Shown: in pieces, positions 45,026-53,373 of the stretch
How positions within the stretch are numbered: position 1 is the stretch's first letter
How the letters are laid out: each line of letters starts with the position of its first letter
Source of the DNA: Erythrobacter sp.
GTDB taxonomy: Bacteria; Pseudomonadota; Alphaproteobacteria; Sphingomonadales; Sphingomonadaceae
Assembly: GCA_019739335.1 (NCBI GenBank)
Contig: CP073261.1
Coordinates: 744,001 to 808,000, forward strand
DNA: 64,000 bases
Reading direction: 5' to 3'
Notes under the pieces: model-generated
Told to the model about the DNA's origin: nothing
The model's input: only the letters and a program-made list of their open reading frames with translations
Database searches by the model: none
Position numbers and translations under genes: made by a program

Positions 45026-46429
45026 CTAGCTCTCCAGCTGCCGCAGCAAACTCCGTACATCGCCATCCATGTCGGCATCGCGCGTGCGCAAGTCCTCGAT
45101 CAGCCGCACCGCGTGGATCACCGTCGAGTGATCGCGGCCACCGAACTTGCGCCCGATTTCAGGGTAGGAGCGCGGAGTCAGCACCTTGGCGAGGTACATC
45201 GCCACCTGTCGCGGCCGCACCACAGCGCGGGCGCGGCGCTTGCTGCTCATTTCAGAGCGGTCGATGCGGTAGAACTGGCACACCGTGCGCTGGATTTCGT
45301 CGATGGTGATGCGGCGGCGATTGGCCGAAAGGATATCGGTCAACTGCTCCTCGGCAAGCTGGAGCGAAACTTCCTGCCCGGTCAGCTGCGCATAGGCGAT
45401 CAGCTTGTTCAATCCGCCGACCAGTTCGCGGACATTGCGGCTGACGGTACGGGCGAGGAAATCGATCACGTCGCTCGGTACGTCCAGCGGGGCGAAGCGG
45501 GTCAGCTTGCTTTCGAGAATCGCTCGGCGCAGCTCGATATCGGCGGGCTGGATGTCGGCCACCAGCCCCATCGACAGGCGGCTGAGCAGCCGCGGTTCGA
45601 CTCCGTCCAATGCCTGCGGCGCGCGGTCGGCAGCGAAGACCAGCCGCTTGCCTTCGGCGAGCAGTGCATCGATGGTGTAGAGCAGTTCCTCCTGCGCCGC
45701 CGCCTTGCCGATGATGAACTGGATATCGTCCACCAGCAGCAGGTCGAATGCACGCAGGCGGCCCTTGAACTCGATCATCTCGTTCGATTTCAGCGCCTGG
45801 ACGAATTCGACCATGAAGCGTTCTGCCGAGCAGTAGAAAATCCGCGCGCGGGGGAAGGCCTGCAGATAGGAATGGCCGATGGCGTGCATCAGGTGGGTCT
45901 TGCCCTGCCCGGTCGCGGCCTTGAGGTAGAGCGGGCTGAACTGCGGCTTTTCGGCCTTGGACATCCGTTCCGCCGCGTTCTTCGCTAGCACATTGGTGCT
46001 GCCGGTGACGAAGGAGGCGAAGGTCTGCGTCGGATCGAGCCCGACCGAACTGGTGAAGCCATCGTCACCGATCGACTCCATCGCCAGCGTAGCATCGTTG
46101 GCGGCGCGGTGGCCGAAGCCGTCCTGCCCGCGCAGGTCGAATTCAGCGATCTTGCGGCGGCCGGGGTGCACCTTGATCGACACGTGGCGCACTTCGGACG
46201 AGGCAATCTTCCACGCCAGCGATAGCCGGTCGTGATAGCGTTCCTTCACCCAGTTGGCGGAAAATTCGGTAGGCATGAACAGATCGAGCGTGCCCGATTC
46301 CTTGTCCAGTTTGCCCAGCTGGATCGGCTTGATCCATTGGGTGAACAACTGGTGCCCGAGATCCTTGCGCAGGCCCTGGCTGATATCTGCCCAATCGGCG
46401 GCCAGGTCTACTGCTTCGCGATCTTCCAT
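45026..46429 (-). CDS. dnaA: Chromosomal replication initiator DnaA
   Basis: A 467-aa (as called) initiator of chromosome replication. Domain I is ADISQGLRKDLGHQLFTQWI. The AAA+ domain starts near PTQTFASFVTGSTN, with Walker A LKAATGQGKTHLMHA, Walker B LLLVDDIQFI and sensor FAADRAPQAL. The C-terminal DNA-binding domain holds GGRDHSTVIHAVR. The frame is open to 46495 with ATGs at 46486 and 46444; 46429 is preferred because AGAGGACAGT directly precedes it. It lies next to rpsT as in many alphaproteobacteria. Confidence 0.94.
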   Translation of the reverse strand: MEDREAVDLAADWADISQGLRKDLGHQLFTQWIKPIQLGKLDKESGTLDLFMPTEFSANWVKERYHDRLSLAWKIASSEVRHVSIKVHPGRRKIAEFDLRGQDGFGHRAANDATLAMESIGDDGFTSSVGLDPTQTFASFVTGSTNVLAKNAAERMSKAEKPQFSPLYLKAATGQGKTHLMHAIGHSYLQAFPRARIFYCSAERFMVEFVQALKSNEMIEFKGRLRAFDLLLVDDIQFIIGKAAAQEELLYTIDALLAEGKRLVFAADRAPQALDGVEPRLLSRLSMGLVADIQPADIELRRAILESKLTRFAPLDVPSDVIDFLARTVSRNVRELVGGLNKLIAYAQLTGQEVSLQLAEEQLTDILSANRRRITIDEIQRTVCQFYRIDRSEMSSKRRARAVVRPRQVAMYLAKVLTPRSYPEIGRKFGGRDHSTVIHAVRLIEDLRTRDADMDGDVRSLLRQLES

Positions 46430-46495
46430 ACTGTCCTCTGCCATATTGGCCGCGCCCGCAGGATTGCGGCCGCCTTGCGGTCCCATCCGGATCAT

Positions 46496-46846
46496 ACCTT
46501 GAACCCCATCCTCACCGCCTGCGCCCCGTCATGCTGGCTATCAAAGCAAAATCTTCCCCGCCCGGAACCCGCAGGCAGGGGTGCCGGAACTTTCGTTTCG
46601 ATAGCTAAGTTGCAACGCCGGAAATGGAGATCATCGCCGACCCGAAATACGTTTATGAAGGCTTTGGCCGGGGGGGCAATAGCGGGGTGACGAATTTATT
46701 AAAATTTAGCCGCTTGACTCGGCCCTAGGCCGCAGGCTTGCGTTCAAATATTTGAATTTAAATGATAGTTTTGTGACAGTCCTGCGAATCGCGGGATTCC
46801 CTCCATTTGCTGCACCTGCACAATGCCATGTATCGCCCAAGCGAAA
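46496..46846. other. AT-rich dnaA-rpsT intergenic region with palindromes
   Basis: A gene-free stretch upstream of dnaA. It contains AT-rich blocks unusual for this DNA (ATTTATTAAAATTTA near 46694, AATTTAAATGATAGTTTTG near 46755), a perfect 14-bp palindrome TTCAAATATTTGAA (46743-46756) and a GC stem CGGCC-CTA-GGCCG around 46722-46734. It presumably holds the dnaA promoter and its control. I found no TTATCCACA-type DnaA boxes, so an origin is not claimed. Confidence 0.5.
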
Positions 46847-46873
46847 GGGGCCGGTGGTTTCACCACCGGCCCC
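46847..46873 (-). terminator. Intrinsic terminator of rpsT
   Basis: GGGGCCGGTGG and CCACCGGCCCC form a perfect 11-bp stem with a 5-nt loop. On the minus strand it is followed by TTTCGCTT. It lies 63 nt past the rpsT stop, the expected place for its terminator. Confidence 0.75.
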
Positions 46874-46936
46874 GTTCCGATTTCGTTCTCAAAATTGCCT
46901 CGGCAGCCTGCGTATCGCAGGCACCGCAACGCCGAA

Positions 46937-47197
46937 TCAGAGCGCCGCGATTCGCTTCGAAAGGCGGCTCATCTTGCGGGCGGCGGTGTTCTTGTGGAAC
47001 ACGCCCTTGGCAACGCCCTTCGCCAGTTCTGGCTGCGCAACCTTCAGCGCGGCTTCGGCGGCGGCGCGATCGCCATCGACGACGGCCAGCTCGACCTTCT
47101 TGACGAAACCACGGATGCGGCTCTTGCGGGCCCCGTTGATTTCGGAGCGCTTGTCGTTGCGGCGGATGCGCTTCTTAGCTTGCGGCGTATTGGCCAT
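46937..47197 (-). CDS. rpsT: 30S ribosomal protein S20
   Basis: An 86-aa basic protein binding 16S rRNA in early assembly. [33 protein letters not shown] and [20 protein letters not shown] are unmistakable S20 features and the length is typical. CAGGAACGAAT precedes the ATG. A good sigma70-type promoter is seen upstream and a strong terminator downstream, so it is probably monocistronic. Confidence 0.97.
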   Translation of the reverse strand: MANTPQAKKRIRRNDKRSEINGARKSRIRGFVKKVELAVVDGDRAAAEAALKVAQPELAKGVAKGVFHKNTAARKMSRLSKRIAAL

Positions 47198-47288
47198 ATT
47201 CGTTCCTGTCTTTCAGCCGCCCGTTAACGGCCGGTCTTGCGTCTCTTGAGAATCGGTAAGGTCGGCGCCAGGGCACCGGAAAGCGCGC

Positions 47289-47317
47289 CACATAGGGGGC
47301 AAGGGCGCGCAGGTCAA
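47289..47317 (-). promoter_or_regulatory. Sigma70-type promoter of rpsT
   Basis: On the minus strand TTGACC (47312-47317) and TATGTG (47289-47294) are separated by exactly 17 nt, a near-consensus promoter pair. It lies about 90 nt upstream of the rpsT ATG, leaving a leader of roughly 85 nt. Confidence 0.6.
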
Positions 47318-47349
47318 CATTTTCGCCCCAAGTCTTTCTGGCCCCGTTG

Positions 47350-48165
47350 CTACCTCTGGCAAGCGGGACAGAACCAGGTGCTACGCCCTCCCTGCACGAT
47401 CCGGCGGATTAGCCCACCATCCCCGTGCAGACAGGCCTCTCCCTCGCGCCCGTATACGCGAAACCGGGTGGCGAAATAGCCCAGTTCGCCATCGGGCCGC
47501 GCATAATCGCGCAAAGAGGAGCCGCCATCGCGGATCGATTCCTCCAGCACTTCGCGGATCGCCGGGAGCAGCCGGGTGAGCGCAGGCCGCGTCACCTTGC
47601 CGCCCGCCTTGCGCGGATCGATGCCGGCGCGAAACAGCGCTTCGCAGACATAGATATTGCCCAAGCCCGCAACCACGTTCTGATCGAGCAGCAATTGCTT
47701 GATCGCCTGCTTGCGGCCCTTGGTGGCTTCCCGCAGGTGGTCGACCGTCAGATCATCGCCCAGCGGTTCGGGCCCCATCGCGGCAAAGGCGGGCCAGCGA
47801 TCTAGCGACCCCGTGTCGACCAGATCGACATAGCCGAAGCGGCGCGGATCGTTGAGCGCGAAGCGGTGCTGCGCCGTCTCCAGCACCAGATGATCGTGCT
47901 TCTCGTCCGCACCCGGATCGATCCGCCAGCGCCCGCTCATACCCAGATGGAAGATCATCGTGCTGGCGCGATCGGTATGGATCAGCCCGTACTTGGCCCG
48001 CCGTCCCAGCGAGGTCACGCGCGCGCCGGTCAGCGACTGCACCAGCCCCAGGGGAAAGGGAAACCGCATATCCGCCCGGTTGAGCACAACCCGCTCGATC
48101 CGCTCGCCATCGAGCAGACGCGCGAGGCCGCGCACGGTTGTTTCGACTTCGGGAAGTTCCGGCAT
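47350..48165 (-). CDS. mutM: Formamidopyrimidine-DNA glycosylase
   Basis: A 271-aa repair glycosylase/AP lyase for 8-oxoguanine and FapyG. PELPEVETTVRGL provides the catalytic N-terminal Pro after Met removal and Glu3. YGLIHTDRASTMIFHLGMSG carries the conserved lysine region, and LLDQNVVAGLGNIYVCEALF is the helix-two-turn-helix. A C-terminal zinc finger (ACLHGDGG and FCPACQ) closes the protein, with one unusual spacing around the first pair. ubiE follows on the opposite strand, a common alphaproteobacterial arrangement. Confidence 0.95.
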   Translation of the reverse strand: MPELPEVETTVRGLARLLDGERIERVVLNRADMRFPFPLGLVQSLTGARVTSLGRRAKYGLIHTDRASTMIFHLGMSGRWRIDPGADEKHDHLVLETAQHRFALNDPRRFGYVDLVDTGSLDRWPAFAAMGPEPLGDDLTVDHLREATKGRKQAIKQLLLDQNVVAGLGNIYVCEALFRAGIDPRKAGGKVTRPALTRLLPAIREVLEESIRDGGSSLRDYARPDGELGYFATRFRVYGREGEACLHGDGGLIRRIVQGGRSTWFCPACQR

Positions 48166-48256
48166 GGGTGCCGGTTAGTCCGCGCGATGCGGCTTGTCCA
48201 CGCTCGCCAACGGTCCTACCTGCGCTACTCGATCCGCCCGCATCAGGAGACCTGCC

Positions 48257-48784
48257 TTGTCGATCACGCCCCATGAAGCCTGCATTCCGCCCTGCATCAC
48301 CATGCTCGGCAATATCAAGCTGTGGCTCGACAAGGCAGCAGAGCAGAAGCCGGAAGCCGAGCTGCTCGAAGCGCGGTTGGCGCCCGATATGTATGCGCTG
48401 GCGCGGCAGGTGCAGATCGCCTCGGACATCGCCAAGGGCGCGGCGGCGCGGCTGTCGGGCAGCGATGCTCCTGCCATGCCCGATACAGAGACGAGCTTTG
48501 CCGAATTGAAGGACCGCTGCGACCGGACCATCACCTTCCTGCAAGGGGTCGATCCGGCAGCGGTAGAAGCGGGCTATGGCGGCGAGATCGTCGTCACTTT
48601 CCCCAGTGGCGGCGGAATGCGGTTCGACGGGCCGACTTATGTCAGCGGGTTCGTCCTGCCCAATCTCTATTTCCACGCCAGCATGGTCTATGCGATCCTG
48701 CGCGGCGCGGGCGTGAGCCTCGGCAAGCAGGACTTCCTCGCCCATCTCGCACCCAACATGTTCGCGCCGCCTGCCGCTGCGTGA
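48257..48784 (+). CDS. DUF1993-family protein
   Basis: A 175-aa soluble protein of the DUF1993 family, recognised by LGNIKLWLDKAAEQ, ARLAPDMYALARQVQIASDI, FAELKDRCDRTITFLQG and NLYFHASMVYAILRGAGV. The fold is a DinB-like helical bundle; function unknown. The start is inferred to be TTG at 48257 because GGAG lies seven nt upstream and relatives begin with a similar S-I-x-x-H-x-A-C-I-P-P sequence. It precedes ubiE in the same direction but with 62 nt between them. Confidence 0.78.
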   Translation: MSITPHEACIPPCITMLGNIKLWLDKAAEQKPEAELLEARLAPDMYALARQVQIASDIAKGAAARLSGSDAPAMPDTETSFAELKDRCDRTITFLQGVDPAAVEAGYGGEIVVTFPSGGGMRFDGPTYVSGFVLPNLYFHASMVYAILRGAGVSLGKQDFLAHLAPNMFAPPAAA

Positions 48785-48846
48785 AACCGCCCAACCGCTG
48801 CGGCTTTCGCTGGAACCCCCCGTGATGTCCAGCTAAGGCCCAGCCC

Positions 48847-49578
48847 ATGAGCGAACAGGTTTCCTTCGGATACGAACAGGTTGCCCCGGAAGAAAAGACC
48901 GCCCGCGTCGGCGGGGTCTTCTCCAGCGTGGCGAGCAAATACGACATCATGAACGACGCCATGTCGGGCGGGATGCACCGGTTGTGGAAGGATCAGTTCG
49001 TCCGGCGGGTGAAACCGCAGCCGGGCGAGGCGATTCTCGACATGGCGGGCGGCACCGGCGACATCGCCTTCCGGATGGCCGCGCGCGGCGCCGAAGTGGT
49101 GGTGGCCGATATCAACCAGGATATGCTCGATGTCGGGATCGAGCGGGCGATGCAGCGCGGGATAGATGGCCTCTCGTGGTCGTGCCAGAACGCCGAAACG
49201 CTGTCCTATCCCGATCGCCAGTTCGACGCCTACACAATCGTCTTCGGCATCCGCAACGTGACCTATATCGACAAGGCCCTGCGCGAAGCGCACCGGGTGC
49301 TGAAATATGGCGGGCGGTTTTACTGCATGGAATTCAGCACCACCGAATGGGGCGGATTCAAGGAAGTCTACGATCTCTATTCGCACCGGTTGATGCCGAA
49401 GATCGGCAAGGCGATTGCCAATGACGAGGACAGCTATCGCTACCTCGCCGAAAGCATCCGCCGCTTTCCCAAGCCCGCCGAGTTCGAAGCGATGATCCGG
49501 CAGGCCGGGTTCGTGCGGACCAGGGTGGAGAAGATCCTCGGCGGCGCGGTGAACATCCATTCGGGGTGGAAGGTCTAG
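48847..49578 (+). CDS. ubiE: Ubiquinone/menaquinone biosynthesis C-methyltransferase
   Basis: A 243-aa SAM-dependent C-methyltransferase of ubiquinone synthesis. VFSSVASKYDIMNDAMSGGM is the UbiE N-terminal signature, AILDMAGGTGDIAFRMA binds SAM, and IVFGIRNVTYIDKALREAHR and MEFSTTEW are later family motifs. It is followed after one nt by ubiB, forming a ubiquinone operon. Confidence 0.95.
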   Translation: MSEQVSFGYEQVAPEEKTARVGGVFSSVASKYDIMNDAMSGGMHRLWKDQFVRRVKPQPGEAILDMAGGTGDIAFRMAARGAEVVVADINQDMLDVGIERAMQRGIDGLSWSCQNAETLSYPDRQFDAYTIVFGIRNVTYIDKALREAHRVLKYGGRFYCMEFSTTEWGGFKEVYDLYSHRLMPKIGKAIANDEDSYRYLAESIRRFPKPAEFEAMIRQAGFVRTRVEKILGGAVNIHSGWKV

Positions 49579-49579
49579 G

Positions 49580-51136
49580 GTGACTCGCCCTTCAACGCAT
49601 ATTTTCCGGCTGCTCAGCTGGGGCCGCACCTTGGCACGTCACGGCGCGCTGCGCGGGATCGAACGCGATCCCAACACCCCGCCACCAGTACGGCGGCTGG
49701 TGCGGATTGCCCGCTTCGGCACCATTCAGCCGAAGGAGCCCGACTATGCTGGGGCCTTCCGCGCCATCGGCCCCGCGGCCATCAAGCTGGGGCAGACGCT
49801 CGCCACCCGCCCTGATCTGGTGGGCGAGGATGCCGCGCACAACCTGCTCAGCCTGCAGGACAGCCTCCCGCCGGTTTCCTTCACCTCAATCCGCGAGCAG
49901 ATCGAGCGCAGCTTCGAACGGCCGCTGGAAGAACTGTTTGCCGAAGTCGACCCGGTGCCCGTCGGTGCCGCCAGCATAGCGCAGGTACACAAGGCACGCA
50001 CAATCGAAGGACGCGAAGTCGCGATCAAGGTGCTGCGCCCCGGCATCCGCGAGAAATTCGCCCGCGATATCGCCACCTACGAATGGGCCGCTGCGCATCT
50101 GGAGGCGCTGGGTGGCGAAGCGACCCGGCTGCGCCCACGCCTGACCATCGCCAACTTCAAGCGCTGGACCAACAGCGAGCTCGACCTGCGGCGCGAAGCG
50201 GCCTCTGCATCCGAACTGGCCGAAGCGATGCGCGGGATCGAAGGCTATCGCATTCCGGAAATCGACTGGGACCGCACAAACGGCAGGGTGCTGACGATCG
50301 AGTGGATCGAAGGCGTCAAGATATCCGACCGGCAGGCGCTGGTGGAAGCCGGGCACGACCTGCCCGAACTGGCGCGGCGACTGGTGCTGGCTTTCCTCAC
50401 CCAGGCGATCAGCGGCGGCTTCTTCCATGCCGATATGCATCAGGGCAACCTGTTCGTGAAAGCAGACGGCACCATCGTCGCCATCGATTTCGGCATCATG
50501 GGCCGGATCGACCGGCGCGCGCGGCAATGGCTGGCGGAAATCCTCTACGGCCTCATCACCGGCAATTACCGGCGGGTGGCGGAAATCCATTTCGAAGCGC
50601 AGTATGTGCCCAGCTTCCACTCGGTGGACGAATTCGCCACCGCCCTGCGCGCCGTGGGGGAACCGATGCGCGGCAAGCCGGTGAGCGAATTGAGCGTCGG
50701 CCAGATGCTCGACGGGCTGTTCGCCATTACTCGCGATTTCGACATGCAGACCCAGCCGCACCTGCTGCTGTTGCAAAAGACGATGGTGATGGTCGAAGGG
50801 ATCGCCACCCAGCTCGATCCGGCAATCAACATGTGGGAAGTGTCCGCGCCCTACGTGCGCAGCTGGATCCGCGACGAACTGGGGCCGGAAGCTGCGCTGG
50901 CCGATCGCATCCGCGAGGATGGGGCAACGCTGCTCCGGATCCCCGAACTGGTCCGCCGCATCGAGGCACAGTATCCGCCGCGCGGCGGTGCACCAGAACC
51001 GGCACCGCTGCCGCATGTCGAGCTTGTCTGGGAACGGCGCGCGCGGCAGGGTAATGGCTGGTTCGGTTATGTCGTGGCGGCGCTGCTGGGGGGAGCGCTG
51101 GTCTATGGGGGGAGTGTACTGGGGTGGCTCGGCTAA
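49580..51136 (+). CDS. ubiB: UbiB-family atypical kinase for ubiquinone biosynthesis
   Basis: A 518-aa ADCK/UbiB protein required for ubiquinone biosynthesis. AFRAIGPAAIKLGQTLATRP is the KxGQ extension motif, VGAASIAQVHKARTIEG the Ala-rich loop, EVAIKVLRPGI the ATP lysine, and FFHADMHQGNLFVKADG with IAIDFGIMGRI the catalytic and metal motifs. Two C-terminal membrane helices are suggested by GYVVAALLGGALVYGGSVLGW. The GTG at 49580 lies just after the ubiE stop. Confidence 0.93.
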   Translation: MTRPSTHIFRLLSWGRTLARHGALRGIERDPNTPPPVRRLVRIARFGTIQPKEPDYAGAFRAIGPAAIKLGQTLATRPDLVGEDAAHNLLSLQDSLPPVSFTSIREQIERSFERPLEELFAEVDPVPVGAASIAQVHKARTIEGREVAIKVLRPGIREKFARDIATYEWAAAHLEALGGEATRLRPRLTIANFKRWTNSELDLRREAASASELAEAMRGIEGYRIPEIDWDRTNGRVLTIEWIEGVKISDRQALVEAGHDLPELARRLVLAFLTQAISGGFFHADMHQGNLFVKADGTIVAIDFGIMGRIDRRARQWLAEILYGLITGNYRRVAEIHFEAQYVPSFHSVDEFATALRAVGEPMRGKPVSELSVGQMLDGLFAITRDFDMQTQPHLLLLQKTMVMVEGIATQLDPAINMWEVSAPYVRSWIRDELGPEAALADRIREDGATLLRIPELVRRIEAQYPPRGGAPEPAPLPHVELVWERRARQGNGWFGYVVAALLGGALVYGGSVLGWLG

Positions 51137-52245
51137 GATCGCGACCCAGAACCTGGGACCGTTTCGCGCACTGGGCTCCCGGTGCGGCGATGCTGGTGCT
51201 GGCGCTGGTCGCCGCGCTGCTGGTAGGTGCCGCGCTGACCGAGCGGACTTCGGGCGATCCCTTTGCCGAGACTGCACCGGCTGCTGACGCTGCCCCGGCT
51301 GAAGCCCAGCCTGCGGCGAGCGAAGAACCCGCGCGCGATACCGACCTGCAACTCTACGATGCCATCGCCGAGCGGGTGGCGGCGGGCGAGAATTACCATG
51401 CGGCGGCGGTGGAGGAACAGCGGGCGCGCAATTTCCCCGTCCGTCCGGGCCTGGCTGTGCGCTTGCCGACGCTGGCCTGGGTTACTGCCGCGCTCGGCCA
51501 CTGGGGAATGATAGCGCTGGCAGCACTGCTGGCCGTGGCCACGCTGGTGAGCTGGCATTACCGGCTGCGCGACGTGCCGGGCACGCAGGGGCGGCTGCGG
51601 TTCATCCTGCTGCTGCTGGTGATCGGCGCGGCGACCGGGTTCAAGCCGCAATACCTGGTGCTGCACGAAGTCTGGACGGGAATGCTGATCGCGCTTTCGC
51701 TCGGCCTCTATCGCCCGGAACGCTGGATTTTTGCCGTGATCGCGGGCGCGCTGGCGCTGTTTGTGCGCGAACTGGCGCTGCCCTTCGTGCTGCTGATGGC
51801 GGCGATGGCTTGGACGCGCGGCAATCGCGGCGAGGCGGCGGCCTGGCTGGGGGCGGTGCTGCTGTTCGGGCTGGCACTGGCTTTCCACCTGTCTGCCGTG
51901 GCGCAGCATGTGCTGCCGAGCGATCCACCCTCACCCAGCTGGCTGGCGCTGCGCGGGCTGGGTGGCTGGACTTCGAACATTGTCCTTTCCAGCCCGCTGT
52001 ACCTGCTCCCCGGCTGGCTCGCGGCGCCGCTGGCCTTGCTGCCGCTACTCGGCTGGGCAGGCTGGCGCAGCTGGTTCGGTGTGACCGGGTTCCTGCTTTG
52101 CCTTGGCTACGGGGTGCTGTTCATGATCGCCGGGCGCGACAACAATTTCTACTGGGCGCTGCTGGTGATGCCGGTGTGGTTCGTCGGCTATGCCTTCGTC
52201 CCACGCGCGCTGGCAGGGCTGTGGCGATCGGTGCGCGACTATTGA
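51124..52245 (+). CDS. Multi-pass membrane protein of unknown function, paralogue 1
   Basis: A 373-aa integral membrane protein with one N-terminal helix, an acidic/Ala-rich segment, then roughly eight further helices. The loop DLQLYDAIAERVAAGENYH with a following R-N-F-P-V-R-P and VRLPTLA is conserved in its downstream paralogue, as are VRELALPFVLL and FVPRALA. A D-x-x-x-Y ... G-E-x-Y-H loop after the first helix resembles the acidic first loop of GT-C glycosyltransferases, so a membrane glycosyltransferase is possible but unproven. It begins with a GTG 13 nt inside ubiB. Confidence 0.7.
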   Translation: MARLRSRPRTWDRFAHWAPGAAMLVLALVAALLVGAALTERTSGDPFAETAPAADAAPAEAQPAASEEPARDTDLQLYDAIAERVAAGENYHAAAVEEQRARNFPVRPGLAVRLPTLAWVTAALGHWGMIALAALLAVATLVSWHYRLRDVPGTQGRLRFILLLLVIGAATGFKPQYLVLHEVWTGMLIALSLGLYRPERWIFAVIAGALALFVRELALPFVLLMAAMAWTRGNRGEAAAWLGAVLLFGLALAFHLSAVAQHVLPSDPPSPSWLALRGLGGWTSNIVLSSPLYLLPGWLAAPLALLPLLGWAGWRSWFGVTGFLLCLGYGVLFMIAGRDNNFYWALLVMPVWFVGYAFVPRALAGLWRSVRDY

Positions 52246-53333
52246 GCGGGATAGCCTTTCCCGACCGCCCGCTTGCCCGCCTGCCGCGCTGGGGGGCGCT
52301 GGTGCTGCTGGCGCTGCTGGCGGGAGCAATGGCGTGGGCGGCGGTATCGGTTGGCCCCGTGGCGCAGGAAGCGGCACCGGCTGAGACTGCCGATGCGACT
52401 GAGCTCGACGACGAGGACGGAGGCGACCTCGCGCTCTACCGGCGCATTTCCGAACGGGTCACTGCAGGCGAGGGCTATTACCCCGCAGCGATGGCCGAGC
52501 AACGCGCTGGCAATTACCCCACCCGCCCCTTCGTCACCGTGCGCTTGCCGACACTGGCGACACTGCACGCCATTATCGGACTGCAAGGCGCAAACTGGCT
52601 GGCGATGGGCCTGCTGCTCTCCGCCATCCTGTTGTTTATCCACCGCCTGAGAGCCCTGGCCCAACCCGCAGAACGCATCGCCGCAGGCGTGTTGCTGCTG
52701 CTTGGCGGTGCGGCGGCGATTACGCCCGAGGCTGGGCTGATCCACGAACTGCTAGCGGGCCTGCTGCTGACTCTGGCGCTGGCGCTGTACGATCCGGCGC
52801 GCTGGTGGCCCGCGCTGCTGGTCGCGGGGCTGGCGCTGGCCGTGCGCGAACTGGCGCTGCCGTTCGTTCTGCTATGGTTGGCCTTTGCGCTGGTCGATCA
52901 GCGCTGGAAGGAAGCGGCGGGGATTGCCGCGCTGCTGCTGGTGTTCGCCGTGGGCATGTACCTGCATTACCTCGGCGTCGAGGCGCAGCGGCTGCCCGAA
53001 GATGCCGCATCGCAGGGTTGGGCCGCCTTCGCGGGTTACAGCCTGCCGCTCTACGCCATCGCCAGCCTCACCGCGCTGCTGTTCCTGCCGACCTGGCTCG
53101 CCGCCCCGCTGGCGATCCTGCCGCTGCTCGGCTGGCTCGGCCTTGGCGGACGACTGGGCCTGTTCGCCACGCTCTGGTTTGCCGGGTTCCTGACCATGGT
53201 GGCGCTGTTTGCCCGGCCGGAGAACTTCTACTGGGTCCAGCTCACCCTGCCCGCGCTGTTTGCCGGGTTTGCCTTCGTCCCCCGCGCACTCGCCGATCTG
53301 GCCACCGCATTAAGGGGCGGCACTAAAGCCTAA
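52242..53333 (+). CDS. Multi-pass membrane protein of unknown function, paralogue 2
   Basis: A 363-aa membrane protein clearly related to the preceding gene: DLALYRRISERVTAGEGYY, VRLPTLATLHA, VRELALPFVLLWL and NFYWVQLTLP with FVPRALA line up with it. It has a similar membrane topology with the acidic linker TADATELDDEDGGDLAL. The start used is a TTG overlapping the upstream stop (TTGA); a GTG at 52221 is the alternative. The pair results from a tandem duplication followed by divergence. Function unknown. Confidence 0.68.
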   Translation: MSGIAFPDRPLARLPRWGALVLLALLAGAMAWAAVSVGPVAQEAAPAETADATELDDEDGGDLALYRRISERVTAGEGYYPAAMAEQRAGNYPTRPFVTVRLPTLATLHAIIGLQGANWLAMGLLLSAILLFIHRLRALAQPAERIAAGVLLLLGGAAAITPEAGLIHELLAGLLLTLALALYDPARWWPALLVAGLALAVRELALPFVLLWLAFALVDQRWKEAAGIAALLLVFAVGMYLHYLGVEAQRLPEDAASQGWAAFAGYSLPLYAIASLTALLFLPTWLAAPLAILPLLGWLGLGGRLGLFATLWFAGFLTMVALFARPENFYWVQLTLPALFAGFAFVPRALADLATALRGGTKA

Positions 53334-53345
53334 TTTAACCATCAT

Positions 53346-53373
53346 TTGCGATGGCGCTTGCCTGGGCTATTGA
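53346..53373 (+). promoter_or_regulatory. Candidate promoter in front of coaBC
   Basis: TTGCGA (53346-53351) and TATTGA (53368-53373) with a 16-nt spacer resemble a sigma70 promoter. The element covers the first possible ATG of coaBC (53351), which would then lie inside the promoter, favouring a later start. Confidence 0.3.

Noticed and set aside
46496..46936. Chromosomal origin next to dnaA
   Set aside because: AT-rich DNA is present, but no DnaA box of the TTATCCACA type was found and alphaproteobacterial origins are often not beside dnaA.
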